Source: Neoscytalidium dimidiatum
Lineage: Eukaryota > Ascomycota > Dothideomycetes > Botryosphaeriales > Botryosphaeriaceae
Assembly: GCA_037367355.1 (NCBI GenBank)
Contig: CM074698.1
Span: 2,914,001 to 2,978,000, forward strand
DNA length: 64,000 bases
Direction of reading: 5' to 3'
Part shown: piece after piece, positions 11,273-21,700 of the stretch
Layout: every line of letters begins with the position of its first letter
Numbering within the stretch: position 1 is the first letter of the stretch
Notes under the pieces: generated by a model
Told to the model about the DNA's origin: nothing
The model's input: the letters and a program-made list of their open reading frames with translations, nothing else
Databases searched by the model: none
Translations under genes and position numbers: made by a program

Positions 11273-11514
11273 TTCGGGTTTTGGATTTCACGAAATTAGA
11301 CGTGACTTGGCCACTGTAGGTGGTAGAATCAGCCCAGAGCCGATATAAGCCTTGAATAACCGCCGAGTCTTGATTTCTGTCTGTTACATGCGAGCCTGCT
11401 GCCTAGCAGCCTCGCACAACATCCGTGCTAATGCCTTCTCCAAGGCAGACATGACTTCTTTTTTGCTCATTATTCTGAACCATTTTTGAATGATATTCTG
11501 TGGCACCAAGCATC

Positions 11515-13361
11515 ATGGCTGAAGAAGGAGGATGCCGTTGCAGAAAACCGGATTTCCGTGACAGCGGGTTTGGGCCGTTTTGTCTGGGCTGTGGCCTCAA
11601 TACGGACGCGCACAGAGATACCCAGGCTGTATCTACGAACGACACGCCCGATGACGGTAACAGCGACGACTTTGAAGGGCTCGAAGAAATTCGATCAACA
11701 GATGCAGCTACACCCACTCTTCGATTCTCTGAAGAATATTTTCAAGACAACAAAGATGAGAACATCACTTTCAGTCACAGACCTCTGCAACTTCAATCCG
11801 ATATGCGGCTGATTCGACTGCTTCCGAGCCGGAGATACCAGGATGAGGTCGACTGCCGCATAGTGTACGTCGGCTTGAATGACTGGAACGCGGCGTACGA
11901 AGCATTATCGTACGCTTAGGGCGATCCTTTTGATCAAGAACGGATCAAGTGCAATGGTGGACGTACACTGGTAGTGACACGAAACTGTGCGGACGCCGAG
12001 CGAGATCTACGACATCCCGTCCACGAACAATTACTTTGGATCGATGCAGTCTGGATCGATCAATGCAGCATTCGAGAAAGGAATTATCAAGTTGCCTGAT
12101 GAGCAACATCTATTCTCACGCCAAGAGAGTCCTGATATACACCGGTGGACAGTATAGCGGTCTTCAAAAATACCTCCACATACTCAAAAGTGGAAATGCA
12201 GATCACGTATCCGTCATGGATTACACCCGCGATGGCAAATTTCCATTGCCGAGTTCCTGTCAAGACCCTGGTTCAGCAGAGTATGGGTCTTACATGAAGT
12301 TGCGATGGCGAAGGAGGCCTTGAGTCGATTACCAGGAGAAGAGACCATGGGATGGAGATACCTCTCCATTGCTAACTTTGGTGCTCTGGGTATTGATGCT
12401 ATCAATGACCTGCAAGAGGTTCCTCCCGTACTTCGTCTTGCCCAAGCTGAGAATAAGCCGTTGGAGGATATCATATCACTGGTGAATCTCGCAGGAACAA
12501 GTCAGTCATCCGACTCCCGAGACAAGGTCTACCCCCTCTTTGGTCTCCTGAACAATGCAAATGATCTTGGAGTGAGTGTGGACTTACGACAAATCCATCG
12601 GAGATCTTTACCAAGAAGTGACAATTTCGGTCATCAAGACTTTTCGTATGTCCTCTCTCATGATCATCCACACTTCAGAGACAAAGAGGAAGAAGACTAC
12701 GTCGAAAGTCACCTGTCCTGGGCTCAGACCTGAATAATCTACCTCGATTAACTTCACTTGCTCGCTGGAGGAAAAAGGCCGACGTAACCTACGCCGAGAT
12801 TCCTGTGGCAATATTCCAGCTCCTGCCAGACCGTCTTCCGTCCTCTTTCTTTCTACATGTGCAAATAATACCTCTTGACCGGACCGATGTCATAGAACTT
12901 AACCCTGGCGATTCTGCGCCTCCTTTTCTACCAGAAATAACATTTATACGGGTTAGCGAGCAACAAGAGCCTACAACGGTTGTTCATTCAGGGGCGTTAG
13001 AGGCAAGCTATGGGTGGAACCACACAGCAGAGAATTTGGCACTTGCGAAGACGCACATGGACCGTGGTGGGATCGCCACAATTTAGAAATATTGTCGCTT
13101 CCTTCCTACGGCTACCGTCCCGAATCACTCAAGAGCTTTAGCAACGAACGCAAACTCATGTTAACACATCGCTTCTTCACCATTTACCCGCAGGGCACGT
13201 CAAGAAGAGATATAATGTGCGCCGTGAAAAGTGCGAGCGTGCCGCTGGTTCTCCGCAGGACTTCACCCGGATGCTTCCGCATTATCGGGGAATGCTATCT
13301 GCGTGGTTTCAAAGCATCCTCGTTCGCCGATGACTACATCCAGCTCCTGGGAGCGTACTGA
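11515..13361 (+). pseudogene. Heterokaryon incompatibility (HET) domain gene, broken
   Basis: HET-domain landmarks occur in order but in different frames. The frame from ATG 11515 gives DWNAAYEALSYA, then a TAG at 11917-11919 where family members have Trp, then GDPFDQERIKCNGGRTL and QLLWIDAVWIDQCSIRERN. A TGA follows at 12097, and the reading continues in another frame (LMSNIYSHAKRVLIYTG). A second shift near 12245 leads to SRPWFSRVWVLHEVAMA. A third near 12582 leads to YDKSIGDLYQEVTISVIK. The C-terminal part (HRFFTIYPQGTS, VPLVLRR, FRIIGECYLRGF) ends at 13361. Intact HET proteins trigger cell death between incompatible strains; this copy cannot be made as one protein. The Trp-to-TAG change is a G-to-A transition, compatible with repeat-induced point mutation but not proof of it. 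Confidence 0.85.
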
Positions 13362-14465
13362 AACTACTTTGAGAAATGGCAATCGCGGGAAATAGTGGAT
13401 TACTTTGACATGGGCACGATTGACGAGCAGGGGGGTCTGCCATGGGTGGAGGCTCCTCTGATCTGAAGTTACGAGATACCGATTACGGAGAATAAGTATT
13501 CGCGATTGAGTCATAGTGCCCGCTTCCACGCTCAATGACACTTGTTGGCCGTTCGCACTTACATGTGACTTCTTACAGTTTCTATCTCCATATAATTATG
13601 TCTTAGCTCATCCATTCATAGTCTAAACACCTAGCGCCCTGCTAATCGCACCCATATCAGGCTAACTACGTATCCAAAACACCGTACAACATTCTTAAAA
13701 GGGTCCCTCAGCTATAGTAGGGGCCCCTCAGGTAAAGCCCCTACGACAATAAAGGCCGTTTGAAACTCGTCAAGAATCTGGTAGGCATTAAAATCCAGCA
13801 TACGCTTTTAAATACCATCGCACCATCCCAACAGTCCCTACCTCTTTTTTTTTTTTATTTTTTTTTTTAGTTTTAAACATGTGCTCAAGCAGAGTTCAGC
13901 AAGATACTCCGCGAAAATCCGCCTACACAGTCGGCTGGATTTGCGCCGTCCAACTAAATTCGTTGCAGCGTGCGAAGTCCTCAACGAAGAGCATAACCCT
14001 CGCTGCTAGAGGCGACAGGCGACAGCAACACGTACGGTTTCGGCCGCATCGGTAGTCTCAAAGTCGGAATTAATCAATACTTTATTAGAAGATCCGTGGT
14101 ACATGTTAAGGCATTATAAAGGACTACTCGATTGTGCAGAGGGGAACAGTTGCTTGTTGGCGAGATTAGGGCGGTGTGACCTTAAGCGCCAGCGGGGATA
14201 TACAGCCTCGCTCCGACAGCTTAGGCGCTGGATTTAGCTGGCCACAGCGTTGCAGCCTAGCGTGCGGAGTGCCGACGAGATCCGCCCATCTTGCCTGTAC
14301 AAGATTACAGCCGAGAATAACTAAGAAATAGTAGTCTATTAGTTTGTTACTGTGAGTACAGTATGGCTTCGAATTGTCCAAGGAGCTTTGTTTGCCATCA
14401 TAAACATCTATTGCTGTGCTGAGCTAGTTCAGATCGGTCGCCCATCGGCTCCGGATGACGACGAC

Positions 14466-14497
<32 letters not shown>

Positions 14498-14677
14498 ATA
14501 CACCCCGTCGGCGTCAGCAGACCATAGGGACGAGGAGCGCTACTCTACTCTACGCTACATTGGGGTTCATTGGCCCTTCTCGTCTGATACGCCCTGCACG
14601 TGACGGGCACCTATCCCCCAGTCAGTACCGGAGTTCAGATCTACATTTCTACCGCTGGCCCCACTGCCCTCGAAACC
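13362..14677. other. Gene-free stretch after the HET pseudogene
   Basis: No gene was found. It holds a T-rich tract near 13849-13868, a short imperfect duplication near 13697-13733 (GGGTCCCTCAG and GGGGCCCCTCAG), and a (GAT)n microsatellite at about 14456-14496. The last 180 bp are probably the promoter and leader of the Cys-rich membrane protein gene. Confidence 0.5.
14456..14496. repeat. (GAT)n microsatellite
   Basis: A run of GAC/GAT triplets upstream of the Cys-rich membrane protein gene. It is open as a poly-Asp frame, but nothing suggests translation. Confidence 0.85.
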
Positions 14678-15337
14678 ATGCCATCCGCAGACTCCACCTG
14701 CTACTACCCAGACGGCAACGTAGCCAATGGCTTGCAGCCGTGCATCAACGCCACGAACTCCGACTCCGACTCCCACGCGGGCTGCTGTGACCTCTCGACC
14801 TCCGTCTGCACCACCACGGGCTACTGCTTCGCCGACACTGGATACCTCTACCGCGGAGGCTGCACGGATCGGAATTGGGACGACCCCGCTTGTGCGGCAA
14901 AGTGCAGAAATGGTAAGTAAAAGAAGCCCCCAATTTCCCCGAGGGGGAGGGGGAGGAGTCGAGGATGAGCAACAACTTTGCGGTACCGAACAAGAACACG
15001 CTGACGACTAGCGAACAACGAGCAGACAACCCGAGCGGCTTCTCCAACATCTACCAGTGTGTCGCCGGCCGCTGGGACCTGAACCACACCTCGTGCTGCG
15101 GCGGCAACACGCAGACGACGACCAGCTGCTGCGAGGAGGCCGGCGCCAGCTTCTCCCTGCTCCCGGGCACGCCCTTCGGCGCCCTCGAGGCGTACGAGTC
15201 CATGCTTTCCTCCTCCTCCTCCCCCTCCTCCTCTTCTTCTTCCGCGTCGGCGACTGCAACAGCCTCGGACCCAGCTGCTACGACCGCCGCCACCGCCTCA
15301 ACAACGGCGTGCACGACATCATCTGGAGGAGCAGAAG

Positions 15338-15378
<41 letters not shown>

Positions 15379-15516
15379 TCCGGTGGTGGCGGTGGTGCAA
15401 GCGGGACGACGGTCGGCGCGGCAACTGGCGCAGTGCTGGGCGCGCTGCTGCTGGCGTCGCTGGCCGTCCTGGCGCTGCGCGAGCGGCGATGGCGGCGACG
15501 GCTCGACGAACGGCAG

Positions 15517-15555
<39 letters not shown>

Positions 15556-15996
15556 CATCCGTACGCTGCCTTCGGACAAGGCTTTTCGGGGAACTTCCCG
15601 AATCAGCCTTACATGGCCAGCGAGACCGACGGGCGGCGGCTTGTCGAAGCTGGAGTCAACGAGAGGAGGGTATTCCGCGGGACCATCCGATCCGATCCGC
15701 CTTTGCTTTGCCAACAACCGCCCCGTGCGTCGCTGCCGCAATGGCCGTGGTGTTGCGATAGCATCTGTCTGCTTTCGTCTCCGGAACCACCACTACGTCG
15801 CACTTCCTCGTCTACAGTGCGCAAGCGAGCCTTAGCATGCCAAAGCCTAGCCAACCGGGACACACCTTACAGCGAGCGAAACAATTTCAATGAGTTGAAA
15901 GAGCCTCATCGAGCCCGGAAATCATTGGGCATGCAAGGAAGGAACACTATGACAGCGCTATGGAACTGCCTCGCGAGCCTTTCTGGCCGGAACTAG
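14678..15996 (+). CDS. Cys-rich single-pass membrane protein with Ser and Gln tracts
   Basis: Two exons fit: 14678-14912 and 15026-15996 (about 401 aa), with a 113-bp intron (gtaagt..cag). The N-terminal 110 residues are Cys-rich (TCYYPDGNVANG, GCCDLSTSVC, GYCFADTGYLYRGGCTD, then NHTSCCGG and TSCCEEAG). This resembles a common but uncharacterised Pezizomycotina family with a Cys-rich ectodomain, a Ser/Thr-rich stalk and one membrane helix. The stalk is almost pure Ser/Ala/Thr, with one Ser run coded by an (AGT)n microsatellite. The helix is at residues ~206-229 (GAVLGALLLASLAVLAL), followed by a basic stop-transfer stretch and a Gln run coded by (CAG)n. No clear signal peptide follows the chosen ATG (cgaaaccATG). 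The tail after about residue 280 looks unconstrained and may reflect a missed intron or frameshift. Function is unknown; cell-surface sensing is a guess. Confidence 0.65.
15337..15378. repeat. (AGT)n microsatellite coding a Ser run
   Basis: About 13 AGT/GTA-phase triplets lie within the stalk of the Cys-rich membrane protein and encode consecutive Ser. Unlike the neighbouring Ser run, which uses TCC/TCT codons, this one uses a single codon, pointing to slippage. Confidence 0.85.
15520..15552. repeat. (CAG)11 microsatellite coding a Gln run
   Basis: Eleven CAG codons lie just after the membrane helix and basic stretch of the Cys-rich membrane protein, followed by two His codons. Confidence 0.9.
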
Positions 15997-17093
15997 GTTG
16001 TGGTTATTATCCGTGGGAGGTTTTTGTAGTTTGACTTTGCCGTGCGTCGTCGGGAGATTGGAGCGTGTTCCCGCTCTAGGCGGTCACCTGCAAAGCTGTC
16101 AGCATCTCGACCGCACGGTGCTACGCCGGCAAATCAGTACTACGGAGAGAGGAAGACAGCTGCTGGGCGGATGAGCGCGCGCGCGATAGGCACATTTAAA
16201 ATGTGCTGGCAGCGTGCAGGGTTTGCTGTTGCATGAGTACATTGGGAAAAAGAGCCACGCAATGCCACGATCAAGGTACCCGGCGGCCCGCTCCACAGAG
16301 GCGAGCGGGCTTTGGGCTGGCTCCTGAACACAAGCCACAGCGCCACAACGTCCATTGGATACTTACTCGGCTCCACCATGTCGGGATGGAGGAAGATGTG
16401 GACACATTGGAAGACCGTGATGATTAGGGAGGAGCCGCCGCCGTCGGGGTGTTTTGTACGGAATTGGGTGTGCTCGCTACGCGAAGAAGCAGGCATGCTT
16501 GCGCCGGTAAGCTTACGCATTTTACCTGATGTGCCTAATAATAACCTTAACCCGCCAGGCATCCCTCGGGTTGCATCTTGCAGCTCTTGCCCCTCTCGTC
16601 GTGTGACAGAGATGCAGCTTGCGATACGGCGGGTCTTTGCTAACACCGCGACCTGCCACAGGCGTTTGCCGCCAACTGCAGCCTGTCGGCCTTACGAACA
16701 TTGTGGAGACGGGCCGGGGCGGACAGGGCGGATGGCGCTCCAAGGCGCGCGCGGGATGCTGCAAAGAGGAAAGATGCCGAGTCCAGACGAGTGATTAGGC
16801 TCCGCCATCTCAACAGCTGCTGCAAGATGCGAGATGTGATCTTTGCGCTAATTTTACCTTCTGAGCTTCTGCGCTCTTAAACAGCCCGTGCCCCGCCCGC
16901 AGCTTCCTCTCTTCTGGCGGCGCCCACGGCTGATCGAACTAAGCAGCACCTGTCTGACGCGGCGAGCCCGGGTAGTTTCGAGTTTCCCAGCAAGTGCCGA
17001 ATCGGGGAACTTGATCACCGCCGCCGGATCATAACTCTCTGCCTGAGCTGCTTCACTTCAATCCCAGCCACCCGCCATCCCGCCATCGCAGCC
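15997..17093. other. Intergenic stretch upstream of the GH105-like gene
   Basis: No gene is supported. The small open frames on both strands lack recognisable domains. The last part is the presumed promoter and leader of the glycosidase, with a C-rich leader ending in gcagccATG. Confidence 0.5.
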
Positions 17094-18364
17094 ATGACTT
17101 CGGCACTCATGGAGAGCATCATTGCTCAAGGCGACCGCCTGGCCACTCACAGCTGGGAGTACGGCACGTTCACCGAGGCTCTGCTGGAATGGTACGACCC
17201 CTACTACAGCGTCTTCGGCGCCAATCCCTTCCCGGATGGGAAGATACCCGTTGCCAACGTCGCCGGCGTCCGCGCTCTGTCCTACGCGCAACCCCATATC
17301 TCCACCAACTCAGCTACCCTGGTGGATGGCGATGGTATGTACGCTGCTTCTCACTCATCAAGCTTGACCGCCACCAACGCCACTTTTGCTCACCTCACTT
17401 CACCAATGCACCTTCGATCCACCACATACCCGCTCATCTCCAGTCGTCTTCGACCCTTTTGAACCCACCTCACCCACATGTCTCGATCCAATGAGTATCT
17501 AAAATCATCGTAGGCTCCGCCGGCGACCCTGCCTCCCTAGGCGTCCCCGCCATCCTCATCGGCCAAACCCACCCCGACTACCTCGCCGCCGCGGGCCGGC
17601 AAGTCGAACACCTGATCACCGCTGTCCCTCGCTGGTCCAACGGCGCCATCTCGCACCGCGAAGACGTTGCCGAACTCTGGGCCGACTCCGTCTACATGGT
17701 GCCCCCCACGCTCGCCTACTACGCCGTAGCCACCTCCAACTCCACCCTCCTCTCCGAGTCCATCGCCCAGTGCAACGCCTACCGCGACGTCCTCTCCGTG
17801 CCCCCCGCCGCCGACGACGCCGCCGGCCTGTGGCACCACATCATCGGCCCGCAGTCGCAAGACCTCGGCATCTGGAGCACCGGCAACGCCTGGGCCGCCG
17901 CCGGCATGACGCGCGTCCTCGCGACCGCGAAGAAGTCCCCCTTCGCCGACGAGCTCGCCCCGGGCATCGCGGAGCTGGCGGCCGGCATCAAGGCCATCCT
18001 GGACGGCGCCATCGCCATCGACGCCCGCGAGCCCGACGAGCCGCTGCTGCGCAACTACCTCAACGACACGGCCTGGTTCGCCGAGCTGTCCGGCACCACC
18101 CTGCTCGCCGCCACCGCCTACCGCATGCTCAGCCTCGAGCCGGACGACTTCGCTATCGATGTTCACGGCAAGTGGGCGGACGAGAAGAGAGAGGCGGTCG
18201 AGGCGCGCATCGGCCATGACGGCCTGCTGGCGCCGGTGGTCAATCCGCTGGACTGGTTCGACACTACGCCTGCGACTGAGTCGCCCGAGGCGCAGTCGTT
18301 TGCTATCTTGCTGTTTGCTGCCTACAGGAGCTTCTGTGAAGGCTGCTTGGGAGACGGTCCCTGA
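17094..18364 (+). CDS. Six-hairpin glycosidase, GH105/GH88-like (unsaturated uronyl hydrolase type)
   Basis: Two exons fit: 17094-17334 and 17514-18364 (363 aa), with a 179-bp intron (gtatgt..tag, phase 1). The protein has the pattern of YteR-type six-hairpin glycosidases. LWADSVYMVPPTLAYYA holds a likely catalytic Asp (about D138). HIIGPQSQDLGIWSTGNAWAAAGM (about 190-213) matches the family W-S-R-G-N-G-W-A region, but with Thr in place of Arg and Ala in place of the second Gly. The length fits the family. These enzymes release unsaturated uronic acids from pectin or glycan lyase products. There is no signal peptide, so an intracellular location is likely. The substitutions leave the substrate open. 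No pectinase, lyase or transporter gene lies beside it. Confidence 0.8.
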
Positions 18365-18741
18365 GAGGGCATGGCGAAGTGGTTGGGCTGAAGCTCTTTC
18401 AGGAGAGATATATGGGATTTCCTTCCACCATTTCTTCCGTACGTAAGAGGCAGCTTTATGATATTCACGAAATGACCACGGATACAAGCTTGACTGAAGG
18501 CCACTAGAGGACACTCAAGAATGAAACTATTGAATCGAGCTACGCCTATGTAGAAACGACTAACTTTTGGGCCACGACAATTAATAGGACTTAAAACCAT
18601 ATGCTACCCCTGAGACGCCTTGAAGCATATGCGCGTGCAAACCCCCCCAATCTTTATACATCCATCTCCCGTTCCTCCCCTTCCCCGCCTTGCACTTTCC
18701 AACGGAAACACTTCCCTCCACAACCCTCTTTTTTTTTTTTT
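18365..18741. other. Convergent 3' spacer between the glycosidase and midasin genes
   Basis: A 377-bp spacer between two stop codons that must hold both terminators. It contains a T run at about 18729-18743 overlapping the midasin stop region. No gene is seen. Confidence 0.5.
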
Positions 18742-21700
18742 TTACCCAGCCGTGTCAACAACCTCCGCAAACCACTGCCTCAACGCCGTCGACAGCACAC
18801 CCGGCAGCTCCCGAACATCCCTGACCACGACATACCACCTGAAGGGGAAGGTATCCATGTACCTCCTCTTGACGACCTTCCCGTCCACGAAGCTCACATC
18901 CAGCAGATCCAACACGCTGCTGCTCTTCTTCTCCTGCGCCTCCTGGCCCGCCTGGCCCGCCTCCCCCTCCGCCGGCGGCACCCCGCCGCCGCCATCCACG
19001 ACCACGAACACGATCATGATCCTCTCCTCCTGCGCCCGGCGCACGAGCCGCGCCACCTCGGCGTGGTCATCGCACACGCCGTCGGAGATGACGACGGCCA
19101 GCTGCCACAGCTCCTTCGCCGCGGCGCCGCCGGCGGCGCGCCGCCTCGCGTCGCCGAAGACGTCGATGACGCGGGCGACCAGCTCGCGGACGTCGGTGCG
19201 GTCCTGGGCGAAGCCGAAGCGGCGGAAGACGTCGACGCCGGCCTCGGGCGAGAAGGGGCGGTCGAAGGGGTGGGCGACGTCGACGCGGGCGCCGAAGCGC
19301 AGCACGCCCAGCTCGCCGACCTCGAGCGTGCCGAGCGCCTTGGCCACGAGCGCGAGCGTCTCGAACGCCAGGCCGCTGACGCGCCCGTCCGCCATGCTGC
19401 GCGAGTCGTCGAGCGCGAGCGCGATCTGGTACGCGCGCTTGGACGGCGCGCTGCGGCGCAGCCAGATCTTGTCGCGCTTGTACTGCGACGCGATGTACGG
19501 GATGATGGCCTTCATGTTCAGCCGCTTGCCCGTGCGGTGCCCGCCGCGCATCTTGGTCGCCAGCGTCGGCGCCAGGATCAGCCGCAGCTGCTCCGTCAGC
19601 CCCTGCGCGAGCGCCCGCGTCGACGCTTCGTGGTGCTGCCACAGCGCGCGCGCTTCCTCGAGGGGCCGGGGGAAGGCCGTGCTGTCATCGTCGCCGTCGG
19701 AAAGGTGCGCGGACGAGAGTTGTCTGTCGACTTCGTCGACGTCCGAGTCCGTTTCCGAGAGGTCGGGCGCTTCGAGCGAGTCCTCGCGGTCGAGGTTTGC
19801 GCGGTCGCCGGGTTCGCCTATGAAGGCGTTGGGTTGGCCGCCGGCTTGTTCGGGCTTCTCTGGGGGAGCATCGCGCTGGGTGGGCTCGACGTCTTCCATC
19901 GGGACATCTGCTCGTTGCTCGTCCTCCTGGTCGACCTCGGCAGGAAGATTTTCAGGAAGTTCGACCTTGTCGTTGACGTCTTGCGCCATCTCCTTGTCCA
20001 GAGCGCGCGCCTGGTCTTCCTCTGCTGCACCCAATGCTTGCGTATCAGCTTGAGCCTCGTCGTCGGGTAGGTGCTCGAAATCCGCATCCGCCATGTCGAC
20101 GTCCTTGTCTGGCTGTTGTTGCTGCTGGCTTTCTTCCTGCTGCCCCGACGCGTTCTGGATCTGGCGCTGCTGGTTGTACCACTTCTCAAGCACATCGCCC
20201 AGCTTCTTGAATGACTGGCTTTCGGCGGAATCCTGCATCTCATCGTCACGGCCGACAGCATCTTGTTGTGAAGCTTTGCCACGGGCGCCTTTTTCGTTCG
20301 CTTCTTGCTGCTGTTGCTCCTCGGAAGCGTCTCCTTCAGCACCATCTTCTCGCTGAGCACCGGACGTTTGATCTTTGTCGGTATCCTTCTCTTCGTGCGC
20401 ATCAAGTCCGAGACCGGTTTCTGCGGCGGCATCATCATTCGACTTGTCGTTCTGGGTCTGGTCATCGGTACCGCGGAGTTCGCCTTCATCAAGCTGTTCC
20501 TGTGGCTGCTCTTGTTCTTCCGGATCGACAGTCTGGTCTTCCTTGTCTTCTTCGGCGATGTCAAGAACCTCCTCAGGCTCCTTATCCAGATCGGCAGGAC
20601 CTTCTTCAGGAGCGCCATCTTCCGCGTCTCCCTTCTCTTCTTCAGGTGGCATCACTTCGTCCTCATCCATCGCATCGCCCAAGTCATCCATATCGTCAAG
20701 GTCCTCGTCATCCTCTTTCTGCTCATCCCCGCCATCCAAGTTGAGCTCCTCCGGCAGGTCCAACGTCTCACCCTCCTGCATGTGCGGATCAACCGGCTCC
20801 TGCTCATCGGGGCCACCGATCCTCTCCTCCTCGTCAGCACCCTGTTCGGGCTCATCGTCATCCTCATCGCCATTCTCCTCCCCCTGCTCCCCTTCCTTCC
20901 TCTCCTTCTTATCCTCATCCTTCGCTCCGACCAACTCATCCTTATCCTTACTCCCAAACTCCTCATTCCCTTCCCTATCCCGCTCATCTACATCGTCCTT
21001 CCCACCGTCATCCCACATCTTCTCATCTACCGCGCTCGGCCCCAGATCATCCACCTCGCCCGCCTCCTCATCCATCTCATCCTCGCCGTCCTCGCCTTCC
21101 TTATCGTCCCCGTCCTCTCCCTCATCCTCGCTCTCCTGCTCCTCCATCTCCCCCTCCATATCCTCCATCCCCATATCGACCGCATCATCGCCGTCCTCCA
21201 TCCCCTCCTTGCCCTCCTTCCGCTCCCCCTTCTCGTTCGCCAGCTCCGTCAGATCCTCATCCTCCCCAATATCCTTGCTGATATCTTCCGCACCCTCCCC
21301 CTCGCCCAGCCCCGTCCCGTCCTCCAGCTTCCCGTCATCGCCCTGACCGCCGCCATCGGCCTCCTTCTCCGCCGGCGTGCAGAACCCGCGCGTCCCGACG
21401 ACCAGGAACGACTTGGCCAGGTGGTACGCCAGGCGCGCGAGCGCGGCGTGCTGGTGCGCGAGGCGGGCGAGCAGGCCGGCGTGGATGCTCCGGTAGGAGG
21501 CGGCGATGGGGGCGAGAAGTGCGGACAGCATGGCGCGGGCGGTGAGCAGGGCCGACGGGTCGAGGTGCTGGAGGCTGTTGAGCAGGCTGCGGAGGGAGGA
21601 GGTGATGCTGGGGGCGTGTAGAGCCTTGCAGGCGGACGCGAGGGTCGCGCCTTCGTTGTTGAGCCAAGAGGGTTGGTCGGTGGACTGCGGGAGGGAGGAG

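Noticed and set aside
17537..18514. 325-codon minus-strand frame
   Set aside because: Antisense shadow of the GC-rich glycosidase coding sequence.
18601..20070. Long + strand frames (477-489 codons) and similar ones at 20305-21621
   Set aside because: Antisense shadows of the midasin acidic and MIDAS-domain coding sequence.
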